From: Physella acuta
Lineage: Eukaryota; Mollusca; Gastropoda; Physidae
Assembly: GCF_028476545.1 (NCBI RefSeq)
Contig: NW_026732531.1
Location: 51,001-115,000 of the forward strand
DNA: 64,000 bases
Direction of reading: 5' to 3'
Positions 1 to 11,443 of this stretch are shown piece by piece. Made by a program: the position numbers and the translations under genes. Position 1 is the first letter of the stretch; every line of letters begins with the position of its first letter. Below the pieces are notes generated by a model. It saw only the letters and a program-made list of their open reading frames with translations, made no database searches and was not told the origin of the DNA.

Positions 1-44
1 AACAGCCATACCAGTGACGACATCATTGACACTTTTTTCGCCAT
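1..44 (-). CDS. Gene A, first 14 codons of an FTP-PAN secreted protein (partial)
   Basis: Only the 5' end of exon 1 lies in the window; the gene continues to the left. The ATG is at 44-42 and the frame reads MAKKVSMMSSLVWL, the start of the signal peptide. It matches the starts of the three complete paralogs except for K instead of E at residue 3. The flank upstream of this ATG is homologous over several kilobases to the flanks upstream of genes B and C, which supports it as a real array member. Nothing can be said about whether the rest of the gene is intact. Confidence 0.8.
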   Translation of the reverse strand, partial: MAKKVSMMSSLVWL

Positions 45-352
45 CTTTAATGTGCTGTACTTAAAAAAAAAAGGTTTTATCATGCAATATTTTGCTGCGT
101 ATCAGAAAAGTTTAGTTATAATAATTATTATTATATACCAATATCATGAACCTGATAGACACTTTAGAATGTCTGATTCCATCAACTTTATAATATTCAC
201 TGGGCAATGTCTTTTATATAAACAATATCGATTTTTACAAATTGATATCGATATGACGTTTGAGCTTCATTAAGAATGTATATGTCAGCTATCATTGATC
301 TTTACTTGAAAAGTCAATAAAACGTCTACGTGTAAAAGGCCACTTGATTAAC

Positions 353-358
353 TATATA
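353..358 (-). promoter_or_regulatory. Candidate TATA box upstream of the FTP-PAN gene (copy for gene A)
   Basis: A TATATAG hexamer/heptamer on the minus strand about 310 bp upstream of the ATG is kept in all four flanks: here, 24533-24538, 41247-41252 and 57784-57789. The last lies in the otherwise more diverged flank. Conservation in an AT-rich background is only weak support, and the start site and 5' UTR are unknown. Confidence 0.2.
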
Positions 359-803
359 ACTATGATGTTGTTATGTTATATGGAAATGTTATACATTTTC
401 AATTTCAAACACCTGAGAAAGTTTCACTCTGTTTATAACATGCCCAAAACTAGTTAACACTCATATTGCCAACATTACAATTTAATTTTTATTACAGTGA
501 GGTTGCTGGGTTTTTTTATTCCGTCGCACTGAAAAGCTAGTTACCTCTTATCTATACTAGATCCTTTTTCATTACGCCTAAAAATACCATCTCTAAAAGA
601 CAATTACGCTTGTTTCATCTTCGCAGATTTCCAGCTTGCTATCGATCGCCATCAGAGAGTATTGTGCAAACCACAAGCTAGTCTTTTCAGTTGGTTTGAC
701 ATTCACCTATTTACATAATTTATATTTGAATGAAGTCAATGCAATTATTTTACTGCTGAGATGACCTAATGAAGTAGTGTGTTAAGTGTTGAGTTTTACT
801 TTA

Positions 804-1445
804 TGTTACGTAACTCTACAACTGATAAAATATTAGGTAACACCCAGATTCTTTTGTGATGGCTTCAGACTGATGAATAATTATACGAAAATACAAAAGA
901 TTACTAGCAACAACAAACTCTTCGTAGATTCGAAATCTTATAGAACTTTTAATCAATCTAAAACCTTCTAAAAAGCAAACAAGTCTAAATAATAAAATAC
1001 AATGCAAAAACTATACAATAATTTAAAACCCAATTTACAATTTTATGGAAATCACAAACACTTCTTTCTACAATTAACACTGGATAAAATATCTCACTAA
1101 CACAACCTACACTATGAAAATCAAATACTTAGTACTATTGAAACATAAGTAAATTACGGCCTAACACAACATGGATGCTATGAGCCATGGGTTCTCTCTG
1201 GGTGTCTCGCGCCTCGTGTCTGAAAAATTCCTCCTTTTTATATTAACCTAATATTATAGGATGTTGACATCAATATCAAGGACCATCGGGGATGGAGCCA
1301 AAACACGAGTAATACGAACACAGTTGTGAATACTATCACATGATTATGGTGGAAAATTTCTTAGTTTAACAAAAAGCTAGCTCAAGGCCATTTAAACATA
1401 AAAAAATTAAACTATTAAAAAGAAGAAAGAAATAAGTAGGTTACA
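804..1445 (-). mobile_element. Solo-LTR-like fossil, unit 1 upstream flank
   Basis: On the minus strand the block begins TGTAACCTACTT and ends GTAACA, the TG...CA form of a retroelement long terminal repeat. It is about 642 bp. The same block lies at about 24984-25628 and 41645-42293. The array-edge copy near 58230 has an uninterrupted equivalent of the site. No internal coding region is attached. It was probably inserted before units 1-3 were duplicated. Confidence 0.45.
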
Positions 1446-4152
1446 ACTAGTAGAGCAATATTATAGGAATATTTTACGAAACTTTTTAGGAAACATTTTG
1501 TGGGGAAGTTATGGAGATCGCGAAAAACATAGTCTTAGAATACGAAAGTAAAGACTTTTTGGAAATTAGTTTTTAGAGACAAAATACATTAGTGTTCGTT
1601 AACTTCCTCGATAGCTTATAATAACAGTATAATAATTGTATAGTCACTATTTATGTGAATAATTCGTAACTAATAAATTGATGCATCAAATTTAATTCGT
1701 AGATTTAACATATAAAACTTTTTCTTTATGGTTTTGTAAAACCAAATATATATTGTTTATGGTTAGAGCTTATATACCAATACGATAAAGGAAATACAAA
1801 ACGCGCTTACATTCTCTATCATCCTCTACCTATGTTTAGCGTCTCTGTATGGGAATACTTATTTTTTTATAGACTGGCTTACTATGTGTATTTATAAAAT
1901 TTCACGTCAAACAAGTTGCCTATCTGGATCTGGCAGGACACGGGGGCAGGTGAAGTATAGTTCACCTATTTATGCAAATGAAGCATATGAAGAGATAATG
2001 CGGTCAGACCCATGCTAAGTCGAAATCAGTTATTCAAAAAATACATACCTGTTGTCTGAGATGTGACATCTTTTAAAACGTGAGTATTGTGCATGTTTTG
2101 TGACGATATTTGATAGTAGGAAGGGAAGGGGAAAGATACAAATCGTCAAACAATCGTGACGTCATTTACGGATGACCCCCAAAACCCAGAGCTATTTAAG
2201 GATAAAGGGTATTTGTTATATACAACTTTGGATTACATAAATAATGGGTTAGTATAGGTTCCCCGTTATTCAAACAACACTGGCTTTGTAATATACTGAC
2301 AACTGATTAAAAAAATCTCATTTTGGATGCATGTATTGTAAAAGTCGGACATTCTATTTCTGCTTTTTATGTAAAAGAAGCTCTATGATTTCTGCCTTAT
2401 TGAATTAATATTTTAACTACCCAAAAATTATGATAATTAGCGTATGCTGTTGCGTTTAGTTGAGCATTGGTAATTGTGTCTGTAAGCACATATGTGTGTT
2501 TGCGTGTCCTATAAAATCAAAATTCATGTAGTAATACTTCAAGCACATCTGATTAAAGTTTCTGATATACTCTTTACTTTCCTGCGCCTCTCAGTAAGTT
2601 AACAAACTAACAAACTGATTAATTTTCCACCAATATTTTACAATCGTGTGCGTTATTATGTAAATTCATGTGGTTATAGAAATTGCATTATGTGGTTTTT
2701 TGGAACTTAAATTCAGGTGAGCTGTATTGATGTTTTTATCATTTAAGTAACTAAAAATAGCAAATTTTTTTCGTAATATAATAAAACTTCTGTTTAAAGT
2801 TTAGGGTTAAAGAGATTGATTTGAAATGTAGCCTACAAACAAATAAATAATATGTTCACGCTTTCGGAATTTGCAATTTATATAACAAAGAATCTAAAAA
2901 TATTACATTTTCGATTTACAAAGATTACGTTTTATATGTTTATTATACATTTATAATATTTATACTATGAAGTCGAAATTAACCAACAACGTATGTTTTT
3001 CAATGGCAACAACAACCAACAAATGCGTCTCGTGAAACTTGATGGGGCCAGTTATTGCCTCTTCTTAAAATAATGTTCCCTGCAGTTTGTTAGTGATCGA
3101 GCGATGTAGACTTATAAACAAATATACACTAGTTGGTCTTCAAACAGTCGTACTCGTTTTAACATTGCAATAGATCAATTTACAAAATATTATATAGAGA
3201 AACTCGAGGAAGCCAAGCATAAAAAAAAGAACAAAACAAAAAAAAACCCAGCTCTTGACACTAGCAACGATAAGAATCGTACAATAAATAATACAATGTT
3301 TCTAAACACCGAGACTGAGACACTACACCGTGGTGAATGAAACACGGACGCGATACAACTTAGGTACCTATCTGAAAGATTGTTCACTTATAAATTTCTG
3401 ATGTCAATAAACTTGTTATTACGTAGTCCCTTTTTGCGCTAAAGAAATACAAAACCATAACATAAAATAATACAAAAGTAAAATATTATGTCAAAGAAAG
3501 TTGTTACTTTACTAATGAAGTAAATGACATGAAGAATTAGAAGTAACGTTGTTTTTTTTTAAATAGCAGGGTATTGTAAGAATTGCTATTTTACTTCCTA
3601 TGCCAATAGCATTTTATTTTCTCAATAATTAACAGACGAAGGCATACATACCATTTACTAATATAAAACGAAAGAGTTTGTATTTAAAATATACTTTGTA
3701 TTTCTACTCCCATCTGGTGTATGAATAGACAACTTTATAAGAAAGGAAATAGTTACAAATGGTAACCGCTAGAAAGTTGCTGAATCAATAAAAACCGAAA
3801 TATATATTCTTTTGTTTTATTTATATTGGTGGAGTTAACGAGTAGTTTAAAATTGCCAACATGGAATGGATATACTAGTAACATGAATAGTGTAGCAAAA
3901 AGTCTGTCATTACAGTAATACCATAGCAGTTGTTAACGACTAGCTTTCTATAAAACGCCAAAGTACATCACACATGCAACACTTCAACAAAAAGCCTGGC
4001 CTTCTATTCTAGAAATCAACTTCTTTTATAATTTAAAACAATTATAAAAGATCAACTTCTTAAATGTATTTTTTTTATTATTAGCAGCTTTCCATAAAAC
4101 ATATAAAGTAAACCCAATTTAAATTTTGCTATTTCAAATCATACGTTTAAGT

Positions 4153-4225
4153 TTAAGCAAGTAGAACGTCCTGGATCCACACGTCTGTGATGGGTATCTG
4201 ACACACATTAGGGAAGTAAAGGCGG
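4153..4225 (-). other. Candidate terminal exon coding a 23-residue tail (unit 1)
   Basis: After a pyrimidine-rich acceptor (TTTTCAG) the frame reads RLYFPNVCQIPITDVW... to a TAA stop. The first base C completes a split codon. The phase fits the donor of the candidate exon ending at 7826. The unit 3 copy (44493-44565) codes the same peptide. The unit 2 copy (32098-32170) changes one Leu to Ile but has lost the acceptor AG. The whole gene to which it would belong is not identified. Confidence 0.25.
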
Positions 4226-4238
4226 CTGAAAATAAGTG

Positions 4239-4505
4239 TTATGTTGAAATCATAGATGAAAAGAATGTTGTAATTAATGTTGTAGCTAATGTTTTAATGT
4301 AGGTTGCCATTAGTGTTGTCGTTAATGTTTTCATTAATGGTGTCGTTAATGCTGGCATTAATTCTGGCTTTAATCTTGGCATTAATATGGTAATTGTTTT
4401 TGCAACAGTATTGTTTAAATTACTGTTTTCATTAAATTTGCTAATATTGTTAAAAGCTAATGGTTTTAATCTAATTTCTACAATGTAATTAGTTTCGTCA
4501 TACAC
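4239..4505 (-). repeat. Degenerate ATTAATG-type tandem repeat (unit 1)
   Basis: Imperfect units like GTTGTCGTTAATGTTTTCATTAATG. Open frames (88, 85 and 88 residues) exist in all three units, here and at 32184-32441 and 44579-44845, and the length difference is in frame. The peptide is low-complexity Thr/Leu/Met, so I read this as a repeat rather than a gene. Confidence 0.5.
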
Positions 4506-5364
4506 TTAATGTTGCAGAAATAAAGATACCACTTAAAGACAATTAAATTGTTGTAAATGAATAGATAATATAATTGTTTCGTCTTGAATATTTAATATAA
4601 GGTACGAATGTTTGATCTTAAACGCTAGTTTTGTCACAAGTAGGTCATAGCATCTACATCCTACATTTCTGTTATCTATATAAATCGATATCGACTGCTA
4701 ATAAAATTTTATAATCATAATAATATTTATTTTGATAAAAATTATTTATTATTTGACCTAGCAAACACGTATAAGGTTCTGTGTTATTTTAATGTTTTTC
4801 CTCACTGGGGAAAAGTCGTGAAGTCCTATCCCATTTAGTTTGAATTCTATTCATAAGCTAAACGTTTTTTTATATAAATGGTTTTTCCCGGTTAAGGACA
4901 TTTTACACCATAAGTTTTTATTGGTATTTAATGTTCTATAAACCGTTCTATGTGCCATAGTCTTCTGACCCTCCTTTACTCAGCTAACGCATGTACCCCT
5001 AACAACTGGGTGTATCCTGTGTTGTCTTGTAAACTCAAGGCACATTATGGAATGAATATAGTCTATGTCACACAATTATATTTTAACAACATATGTACAA
5101 AAATAGAAAAAGTGAAAAAAGACAGTTTTTAGAAGAATTAGTCTATACATTTTAATTTACACACAATAGGCAAAATAAAAATAAAGCCTAAGCGATTGAA
5201 AAGTGAGCGAGCTAAATGAATTATTTAGAATTTTTTATTCCAGGCAGATGGATTGTACTATAGTCTGATTTAAAAAGATCATGCTTATTCCTCTCCTAGG
5301 ATTAAATCCTAAAACGTATGTATTTTATTTTATTTTATGTTTACACAGCAATGTACTATCCTGT

Positions 5365-5585
5365 GTCCAAGACAACAGCGGCAGAAAACAGCCGACAGGC
5401 ACTAACCGTCAGACAACAGAAGGCAGACAAAACCTTGCAGAGTACAGCCGGAAGATGCTAACAAGAAGACAACAGCCGGCACACAACAGCCAATAATCAA
5501 GAGTCAACAAACGGTATCTAGGCAGACAACAACCAGCAGACAATAAATTTCACACGACACACGGCAGACAAAAGCCTGCAGACAA
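5365..5585. repeat. CAGACAACAGCC-type minisatellite (unit 1)
   Basis: Degenerate tandem units resembling GACAACAGCCGGCA. Matched at 45715-45945 and, beyond the LINE, at 49016-49075 in unit 3. The LINE sits inside this repeat. Confidence 0.7.
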
Positions 5586-6310
5586 CTTGACTTGACTTAA
5601 GTCCTCTTTGCTCCCTATGGAACATAGGGCCTCCACCAATTCCTTCCATTTCTTCCGATCCCCGGTCATTAGTTTTGGCATCCCCGAGGCATCCCTGTTG
5701 GCTTCAGTTCTTCAAGAAGCCTCCAGGTCTGTCTTGGGCACCCTCTCTTCGGCTTTCCCTGAGGGTTCTACTCAAGCGCTTGGCGTGTAACATTTGGGTC
5801 AGCCTTTCGTAGCGTGTGTCCCACCCATCGCAACTTTCTCCTTATTTGCACATTCATAGGTTCCTGCCTTGATTTCCTCCATAATTCTATGTTCGGCACT
5901 TAGTCCTGCCATCTCAATTTCAAAATCTGTCTAAGGCAACTGTTTATGAAAGTCTGTACTTTCGCTGTGCTTGCTTTGGAGACGTCCATGCCTCTGCTCT
6001 ATACAGCAGAACGGCCTTGGCATTTGAATTAAGTATCCTTATTTTTGTTGCAATGGAGAAGGCAGAATTTTTTCATATGGGTCGCAGAACTCTGAAATCG
6101 CAGCGGTCTCTATTAGTTCTAGCACTTATGTCCTCCTCTGTGCCTCCCGATTTTCTGATCTTGCTGCCAAGGTAGACAAACTCTTCAACATCATGTAAAT
6201 GTCTACCGTCTATTGTCACTGGGGCCTCTTGGTTACTGTTGATTCTCATTACCTCTGTCTTTTTTGGTGATCTTGAGACCTACAAGTTTAGAGATGGCTC
6301 CTAATGCATC
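5586..6310 (-). mobile_element. 3' remnant of the same LINE insertion in unit 1
   Basis: Matches 45946 to about 46670 in unit 3, including the same left flank CCTGCAGACAA (5575-5585), so it is the same insertion duplicated with the unit. The rest of the LINE is missing. At about 6310 the sequence jumps to the equivalent of 49290, with CATC shared at the join. It retains the C-terminal part of the ORF with further damage. Confidence 0.85.
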
Positions 6311-6830
6311 ATTGAGACATTTCTGTTTTCTATGACTAACATTTCCACCTCCACACACAAAACTGTACGGAACAAGCTCAGAAATATTGATATTGTCACA
6401 CATGAATACATTGACTGGATTATTTTTTTCTTTCAATACATTTCTTCTTATTTTCTTTTTCCCACGTTTTCTTTAACTTGCTTTCTCTGTTTGTTTATTT
6501 GTTTGTCTTTCCAATCAAATCTTGCGATCAAAATTTCTGGCACTTCCCAGTTAGCTAGCGCGCTGAAATTTTCAGGGAAGCTTTCTTTTGGATGACCATA
6601 GAATATGCAATTGTTATTATTACTAAATTGATCAATGGAAACATTTTATTGAGCATTTTAGACCGCTATATAATCTATATATATAATTCTCCTCTGCGAG
6701 CCATTAGAAAAAAAACGAGCGACGCGTACCTCGCGCGCAGTGAAGCGAACGATCCCACGTCGCCACAGGCTTAGGGGCAGATAATTTAGTTTGAACCGAG
6801 TTTAAAGTTACAGGAGGTAGGCCAGTTTGG

Positions 6831-6970
6831 GGGAGACGATATGGTCGAGTGGTTGGGCACACGATTGCTATCCCACTCGACACGGGTTCAAATCTATGTG
6901 TTCTAGTCAGTAACGTATTTTTCGAGTTGTCTTTTTACGAGTTGTCTTTTTACGAGTTGTCTTCGTTTAC
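6831..6970 (+). repeat. tRNA-derived SINE head (tRNA-Ser-like)
   Basis: A-box-like TGGTCGAGTGG (6842-6852) and B-box-like GGGTTCAAATC (6883-6893) are spaced as in a tRNA, with TTGCTA in the anticodon-loop position. The head is followed by a short CGAGTTGTCTTTTTA direct repeat. The cloverleaf is too degenerate for a functional tRNA. Confidence 0.6.
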
Positions 6971-7044
6971 CCAAAAAAAAGTGAAAAGATAAAATCGATA
7001 GCAAGATTTTAATGCAAACAAACAGACAAAGACTAAAAAGTAGA

Positions 7045-7405
7045 AAATAATAATCATTAAAAAAGTTTAAAAAAACCCACGTTTTCTGATTGAACTAAAA
7101 AGTAGAAAATAAATACTATACATCACAATAATGCAAGCGATCACTCTACTATAAGCGATCAAAAACGTGGGGCGCCGTGATTTTCTTACAGTTTCTAATA
7201 CTGTTGACTCTCTACAAGCTCTCTAATAAAAGTCAATAGTATTATCTAATCAATAGTAATATAACTTTTACTTCGGCGCCCCACGTTTTTCATCGCTTAT
7301 AGTAGAGTGATCGCTTGCATTATTGTGATGTATAGTAATTATTTTCTACTTTTTAGTTCAATCAGAAAACGTGGGTTTTTTTAAACTTTTTTAATGATTA
7401 TTATT
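7045..7405. mobile_element. Foldback element with about 145 bp inverted arms
   Basis: The left arm (about 7045-7191) and right arm (about 7267-7405) are near-perfect reverse complements around a spacer of about 75 bp. Shared arm landmarks are CCCACGTTTTCTGATTGAAC and its complement, and GGCGCC at the inner ends. Foldback or MITE-like, non-coding. Confidence 0.8.
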
Positions 7406-7825
7406 TAATTTTCGCAAAAGCTTGCTAGAATACCTAATAGTAATTTTCACAATTAAGTGGTTTATAGATTTACACTAATCCCAAGCCATTGTCAAAATAA
7501 AGTTTTACCTGCAGACAAAATAACTTAGTAGCGATAGCCCTTCCTTTTCTATAAATGGACGGATCCCTTGGTATAAACGTTTACTCATTTAGGCACAGTT
7601 GCAGATCTTGGAAAAAATAAAATAAAAACTATATATAAATAAAAGCTGCTTGCACTTTGTTCTAGATTAACGCGTCGATACTTAATTGTATCAAAAGGAA
7701 TCGCCTTCATATTACAAAATAGAAAGAATAACAAGTGTTTAAAAACCCGATTCTAACATCCATGCAATATCGTATTACACTCAGCGGAAAAAAGTCATGA
7801 TTGAATATATGTATATGTATATTAC

Positions 7826-8133
7826 CTTTGCCCTTGAAATAAACTATTAATAATAAATGTTAATGACACAATGGCTGTTGAAAAGAAAACGTCTGCTTCA
7901 CATTTAATGTTTTCCATATCGTCCACTGGGACGCTGCCCACACGTGTTTCTGTGGTCGTGTTATTGAGACGTCTATTGTGGAGGCGTAACCTGTCAGGGT
8001 TACACAAACAAAACAGTCTCATCAATAATTTTTGCTGATACACAAATATGAGAATTGTAACTGTTGCAACAAGCGTGTGTGAGGGGTCGTGTATGAATGA
8101 TAGCAGTTTAAAACTAAACAGGTCTGCTTTCAT
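7826..8133 (-). other. Candidate membrane-anchor exon (unit 1, copy 1)
   Basis: The open frame, about 100 residues, contains a hydrophobic stretch (LVATVTILIFVYQQKLLM) followed by a basic, Cys-containing segment (LFCLCNPDRLRLHNRR). It ends exactly at a good donor (AAAG|GTAATA, exon end 7826). The phase matches the candidate tail exon at 4153-4225, giving a tail after FQGQS. No homolog is recognised. No acceptor is clear, and no splice from the FTP-PAN terminal exon is evident because that exon ends in a stop. It could be chance. Confidence 0.25.
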
Positions 8134-8542
8134 ATTTTTGACACGAGATGGTGCTATTTATTTCAGCGTATACTTATATACTTTATATTTAAAACATATG
8201 AAAATGTAAGTTTAGATAAGAAACTAAATATGTATAGCTTGTTGTGACTTTACACCTCCGCTCCATCCGATGAATGTCTACAGCGCCCCCTCCCTTTACT
8301 TTAGAACGAAATATAATTTGAATGGAAAATAATTAATTTTAGCAGGGTCCACCCCATCCCCTTTCCCGGAAAAATTTATCCGCCCCTGCAAAAATGTTAG
8401 TCCACTCCCCACGGTGAAAAAAAGTCTGAAAGAAACCATGTCTGCATGACTAAGGTTTCGTGGCACAAAGTACGAAATGGTTCTATTCTACAGATGTAGG
8501 GTCTAGCGACCAGTGGTTTTTTTTAATGACATTTTTCTCCGA

Positions 8543-8652
8543 GGGGGGGGGGGCGGACACTTGTAAAAGTATGTTTTCTATAAAAACATTTATATATTTC
8601 GGGAGGGAAGGGGCTCAGCACACCCCCACCCCCCCCCCCTCCCACCCCCACC
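8543..8652. repeat. Paired poly-G / poly-C tracts (unit 1 copy 1)
   Basis: A run of 11 G lies about 70 bp before a C-rich tract (8623-8652), a possible hairpin in otherwise AT-rich DNA. The equivalents are at 16006-16135 (16 G), 33839-33956 (interrupted) and 50567-50681 (8 G), so run length differs in every copy. Confidence 0.8.
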
Positions 8653-9300
8653 AACCTAGAGATACCTGTGAGAAATTTTGAAGGGTAAGTTTACTCGCAA
8701 GGTTTAAGGGTATGATCTACGACTATATTTAGTATGAATGTGCAGTTAGTACGTGTGGATCCAGGTTACCAGGTAAAGTATTGTGGTTATGTGTAATTTG
8801 GCGTCTACACACAAAAAAGAAATACGTCATTGAGTGTTGAATACAAAATTTAATTTAAAATGGAATGCTGAAAATGATGCACAATAATAATTAAGTCATT
8901 GATAATAGAGACTAAAAAGAAAAACTTCTAATTTTAAAAGTGTAGTATTTCATTGTAGATATACACTAAAATACCGGAAAAATAAAATATATAGTAAGCG
9001 TTAGTAAAGATTTGGAAAGATGTATGCATTGCAGACGACAGATCTATTAAGATTAAATCAGGACAACTTGTTTCCGAACGTGCAGGATTTCAGTGCATGT
9101 GTGAGACGAATTCGAATTTCGTGAATTAGTAAAAATGTTTTAAAATATTTTTAAAAATTCCTTTTTAATTATATCTTGTTAAAGCTGATGTCAAAATGAT
9201 AAACATAACAGCTACTGCTCATGTATCTAAGAATTTTAATTAATGAAAAGTAAAGTTTCCCTTTCAAATGGGGCAAGTGAGTTAGGTACCCATAAGAGTT

Positions 9301-9384
9301 GGTATGACTCGGGGACGGTCGACTGACTTGAACCCGGATTCAAATTCGAGACTTTCGGGTTAGCAGTCCAGCTCTCTACAACTG
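9301..9384 (-). repeat. tRNA-Ser(GCT)-like SINE relic, unit 1 copy 1
   Basis: On the minus strand a head GTAGAGAGCTGGACTGCTAA, with GCT at the anticodon position, is followed by a B-box-like GGGTTCAAGTC. It recurs at the same place in each duplicated segment. Stems do not pair well enough for a tRNA gene. Confidence 0.5.
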
Positions 9385-10860
9385 TAATTAATGACTAATC
9401 GTTATGACTTCAGTTAGTGCTAGTAACTCGCTAAAAGCTACATGATTAGGTAGATAAACACGTATACGTTTATACATTAGATATGTAAATCCTTAGTTTT
9501 AATCTATCAAGTGACTGAAACAAATATGTCATCTACTATACAGTGGTTAGTAATAACACTTAGCCAATACTTGCATCTAAAACATCGAGGATAATTCATG
9601 TTTAAAACGAGCGGGGGAAAAACATTCTTCATCAGCATTAGCATTTTTAGCAAAACTAATTTAATAGTAGTTAATTGGATTGGTACTCTTTTTATTGTAT
9701 TGTTCTGTAGCTACCATCACAAAATAAGAATACAATTAAAACAGCTCTTTGTTTTTATAACTCTACTTAGATAGGCCGTGAGTAGGCAGGTGGTAGCAGT
9801 GAACCCGTCAAGCCGTCGTATGCCTCACTTAATTCTATAACACAACGTATTAATGACTGCGGTTGGGCATAGTGCTCATTACACTATCCCTTAAAACCGC
9901 AATCACGGAAACAGGTAAAATCTTCTTCACTACCCCCATGGACCATCATGATCGAAAAGAGAAATTTACATTTTTAACTTCAAGGCTTTTTATATTATTT
10001 TTTAAAATTTATTTTAAACATTAAATTACATAAAATAAGCCCCGTTAGATAAAACGTATGCTTTATTAATAGGTTAGTAAATAACATCAAACTACATGAA
10101 CAGTAATTTACAGTCTAGATTTCTTCATTTAAATAGGTTAAAAAAATAAATAGGTTAAAAAATAATTAAGACACAGCTTCGCTTTGTTTGTAAATTTGTA
10201 CCTCTTTGTGTTGTTTGTAGAATAACGTAAGGATAATGTTTTTTTCGCAGAAAAAACAAACACATTTGAAGTGAGGGATATGCTTTTTGGAAGTTAGGTT
10301 TTATTTTAAGTTTATGATGTTTTTATCAGCGTATAAAATTATACGTGTTGGTTTAGTGTTGATAATAATGTTGGTCCAAAGATCAGAGTCGGTGTTCGTA
10401 GTTTTGTTGCAAGAAAAAGTATAGATTTGCTCTTTGAAAACATGATATAAGCTACAAATAAATATTTCACTCGATTGGCATCGACTACAAAAATGTTTTT
10501 TTGTCTAGACTAGCACGATACGACTGAATAGGCCTTAACACGACGATGAATGTAGGCTGGAGCCCAACATACCCTTAGATGTTACAGCAATAGCAAACAG
10601 AACATAAAAGCGTATTCTTTATGTTAGTACAATGTAAGCATGAACTTTTCCATTCATAATTCATTTACTAGAGCAAAAATACCATGCATGGCTGGGTTAA
10701 AACAGAAAGAATAACCGAAACAAACATTTTAAATTTAAAAACGAATCGAACCAGTTAATTCACAGCAACAATGTGTCTTGGCGAACAAATTACTTCAAGC
10801 GTGACAGTGATAGTCTGGACAACGTGCAACAGTGTTATTACGTGCCATATTGCTATAAAC

Positions 10861-11030
10861 AGAGGCGTCGCTATGCGGGGGTGGCGGGTGCGGACCGCAC
10901 CGGATGACAACAATTGTGAAGTGACACAAAAACAAATTGAAAATGTGTTGAATAAAAACGGAAAAAAGTGCACTTTAAATTGTTTTAGGGGTGGGGGGCA
11001 CTAAATTTGAAGGGGGTGACACTAGTAAAT
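10861..11030. repeat. GC-rich dispersed-repeat-like block (unit 1 copy 1)
   Basis: The block GAGGCGTCGCTATGCGGG... to GGGGGTGACACTAG stands out from the AT-rich surroundings. It recurs near 18337-18500, 36280-36440 and 52890-53045. The short opposed open frames across it are probably chance. It may be a decayed DNA element; unclassified. Confidence 0.35.
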
Positions 11031-11443
11031 ATAATATATTTAGAGAGTCAAAATTAGCTGTAAATAGTTTCATGATTTAGCAATGGACAAGTATTTTAAT
11101 ATGATTAAAAGCAGCATGTAAGGAAGGCTTTTAAGAAAGTGATTCACGTCAAAGTGCTGTCTGAAAAGCAAGCTAAAGAAGCCTATTGTGTCATGATAAG
11201 TTTTAAGATCATATTTATTAGATAAAAGATCAAATTAGTTAATTAAAAACGGTAAAACGTAACATTGTGTACACATTACAAAGTGAACACGAAAGAAATA
11301 GTAGAGCATAGACTTGATCCAAATGATGCACTTCACAATCTGGGTCGTGAAGTTTTTAAACCAGAGTCAAGTTTACCGTGTAAAACCAGTAATATCACTA
11401 CCTTGAGTGTCAATACATTAACTTCACCATTCTGACATTATAT

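Larger units (their letters stand above)
6461..7405. mobile_element. Composite insertion private to unit 1
   Basis: Units 2 and 3 have continuous sequence here (TTTTCTTTTTTAATTTTCGC near 32700 and 49435). The insertion begins CCCACGTTTTCT (6461-6472), and the inverted form AGAAAACGTGGG occurs near its right end (7364-7375). It contains a GC-rich stretch (6715-6765), a tRNA-like SINE head (6831-6970) and a foldback structure (7045-7405). No coding capacity is seen. The TATATATAATTCTC stretch near 6680 resembles a Helitron-type start, but this is weak. Confidence 0.6.

Noticed and set aside
816-1007. 63-residue minus-strand frame kept in three flanks (also near 24997 and 41659)
   Set aside because: It lies inside the solo-LTR-like block, is shared because the units are recent duplicates, and has no recognisable domain or signal.
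9301-9384. Functional tRNA-Ser gene
   Set aside because: Box motifs are present but acceptor and D stems do not pair; better explained as a SINE head.
10755-11004. Opposed 72- and 77-residue frames
   Set aside because: They overlap on both strands in a GC-rich dispersed-repeat-like block, and the frames differ between copies.
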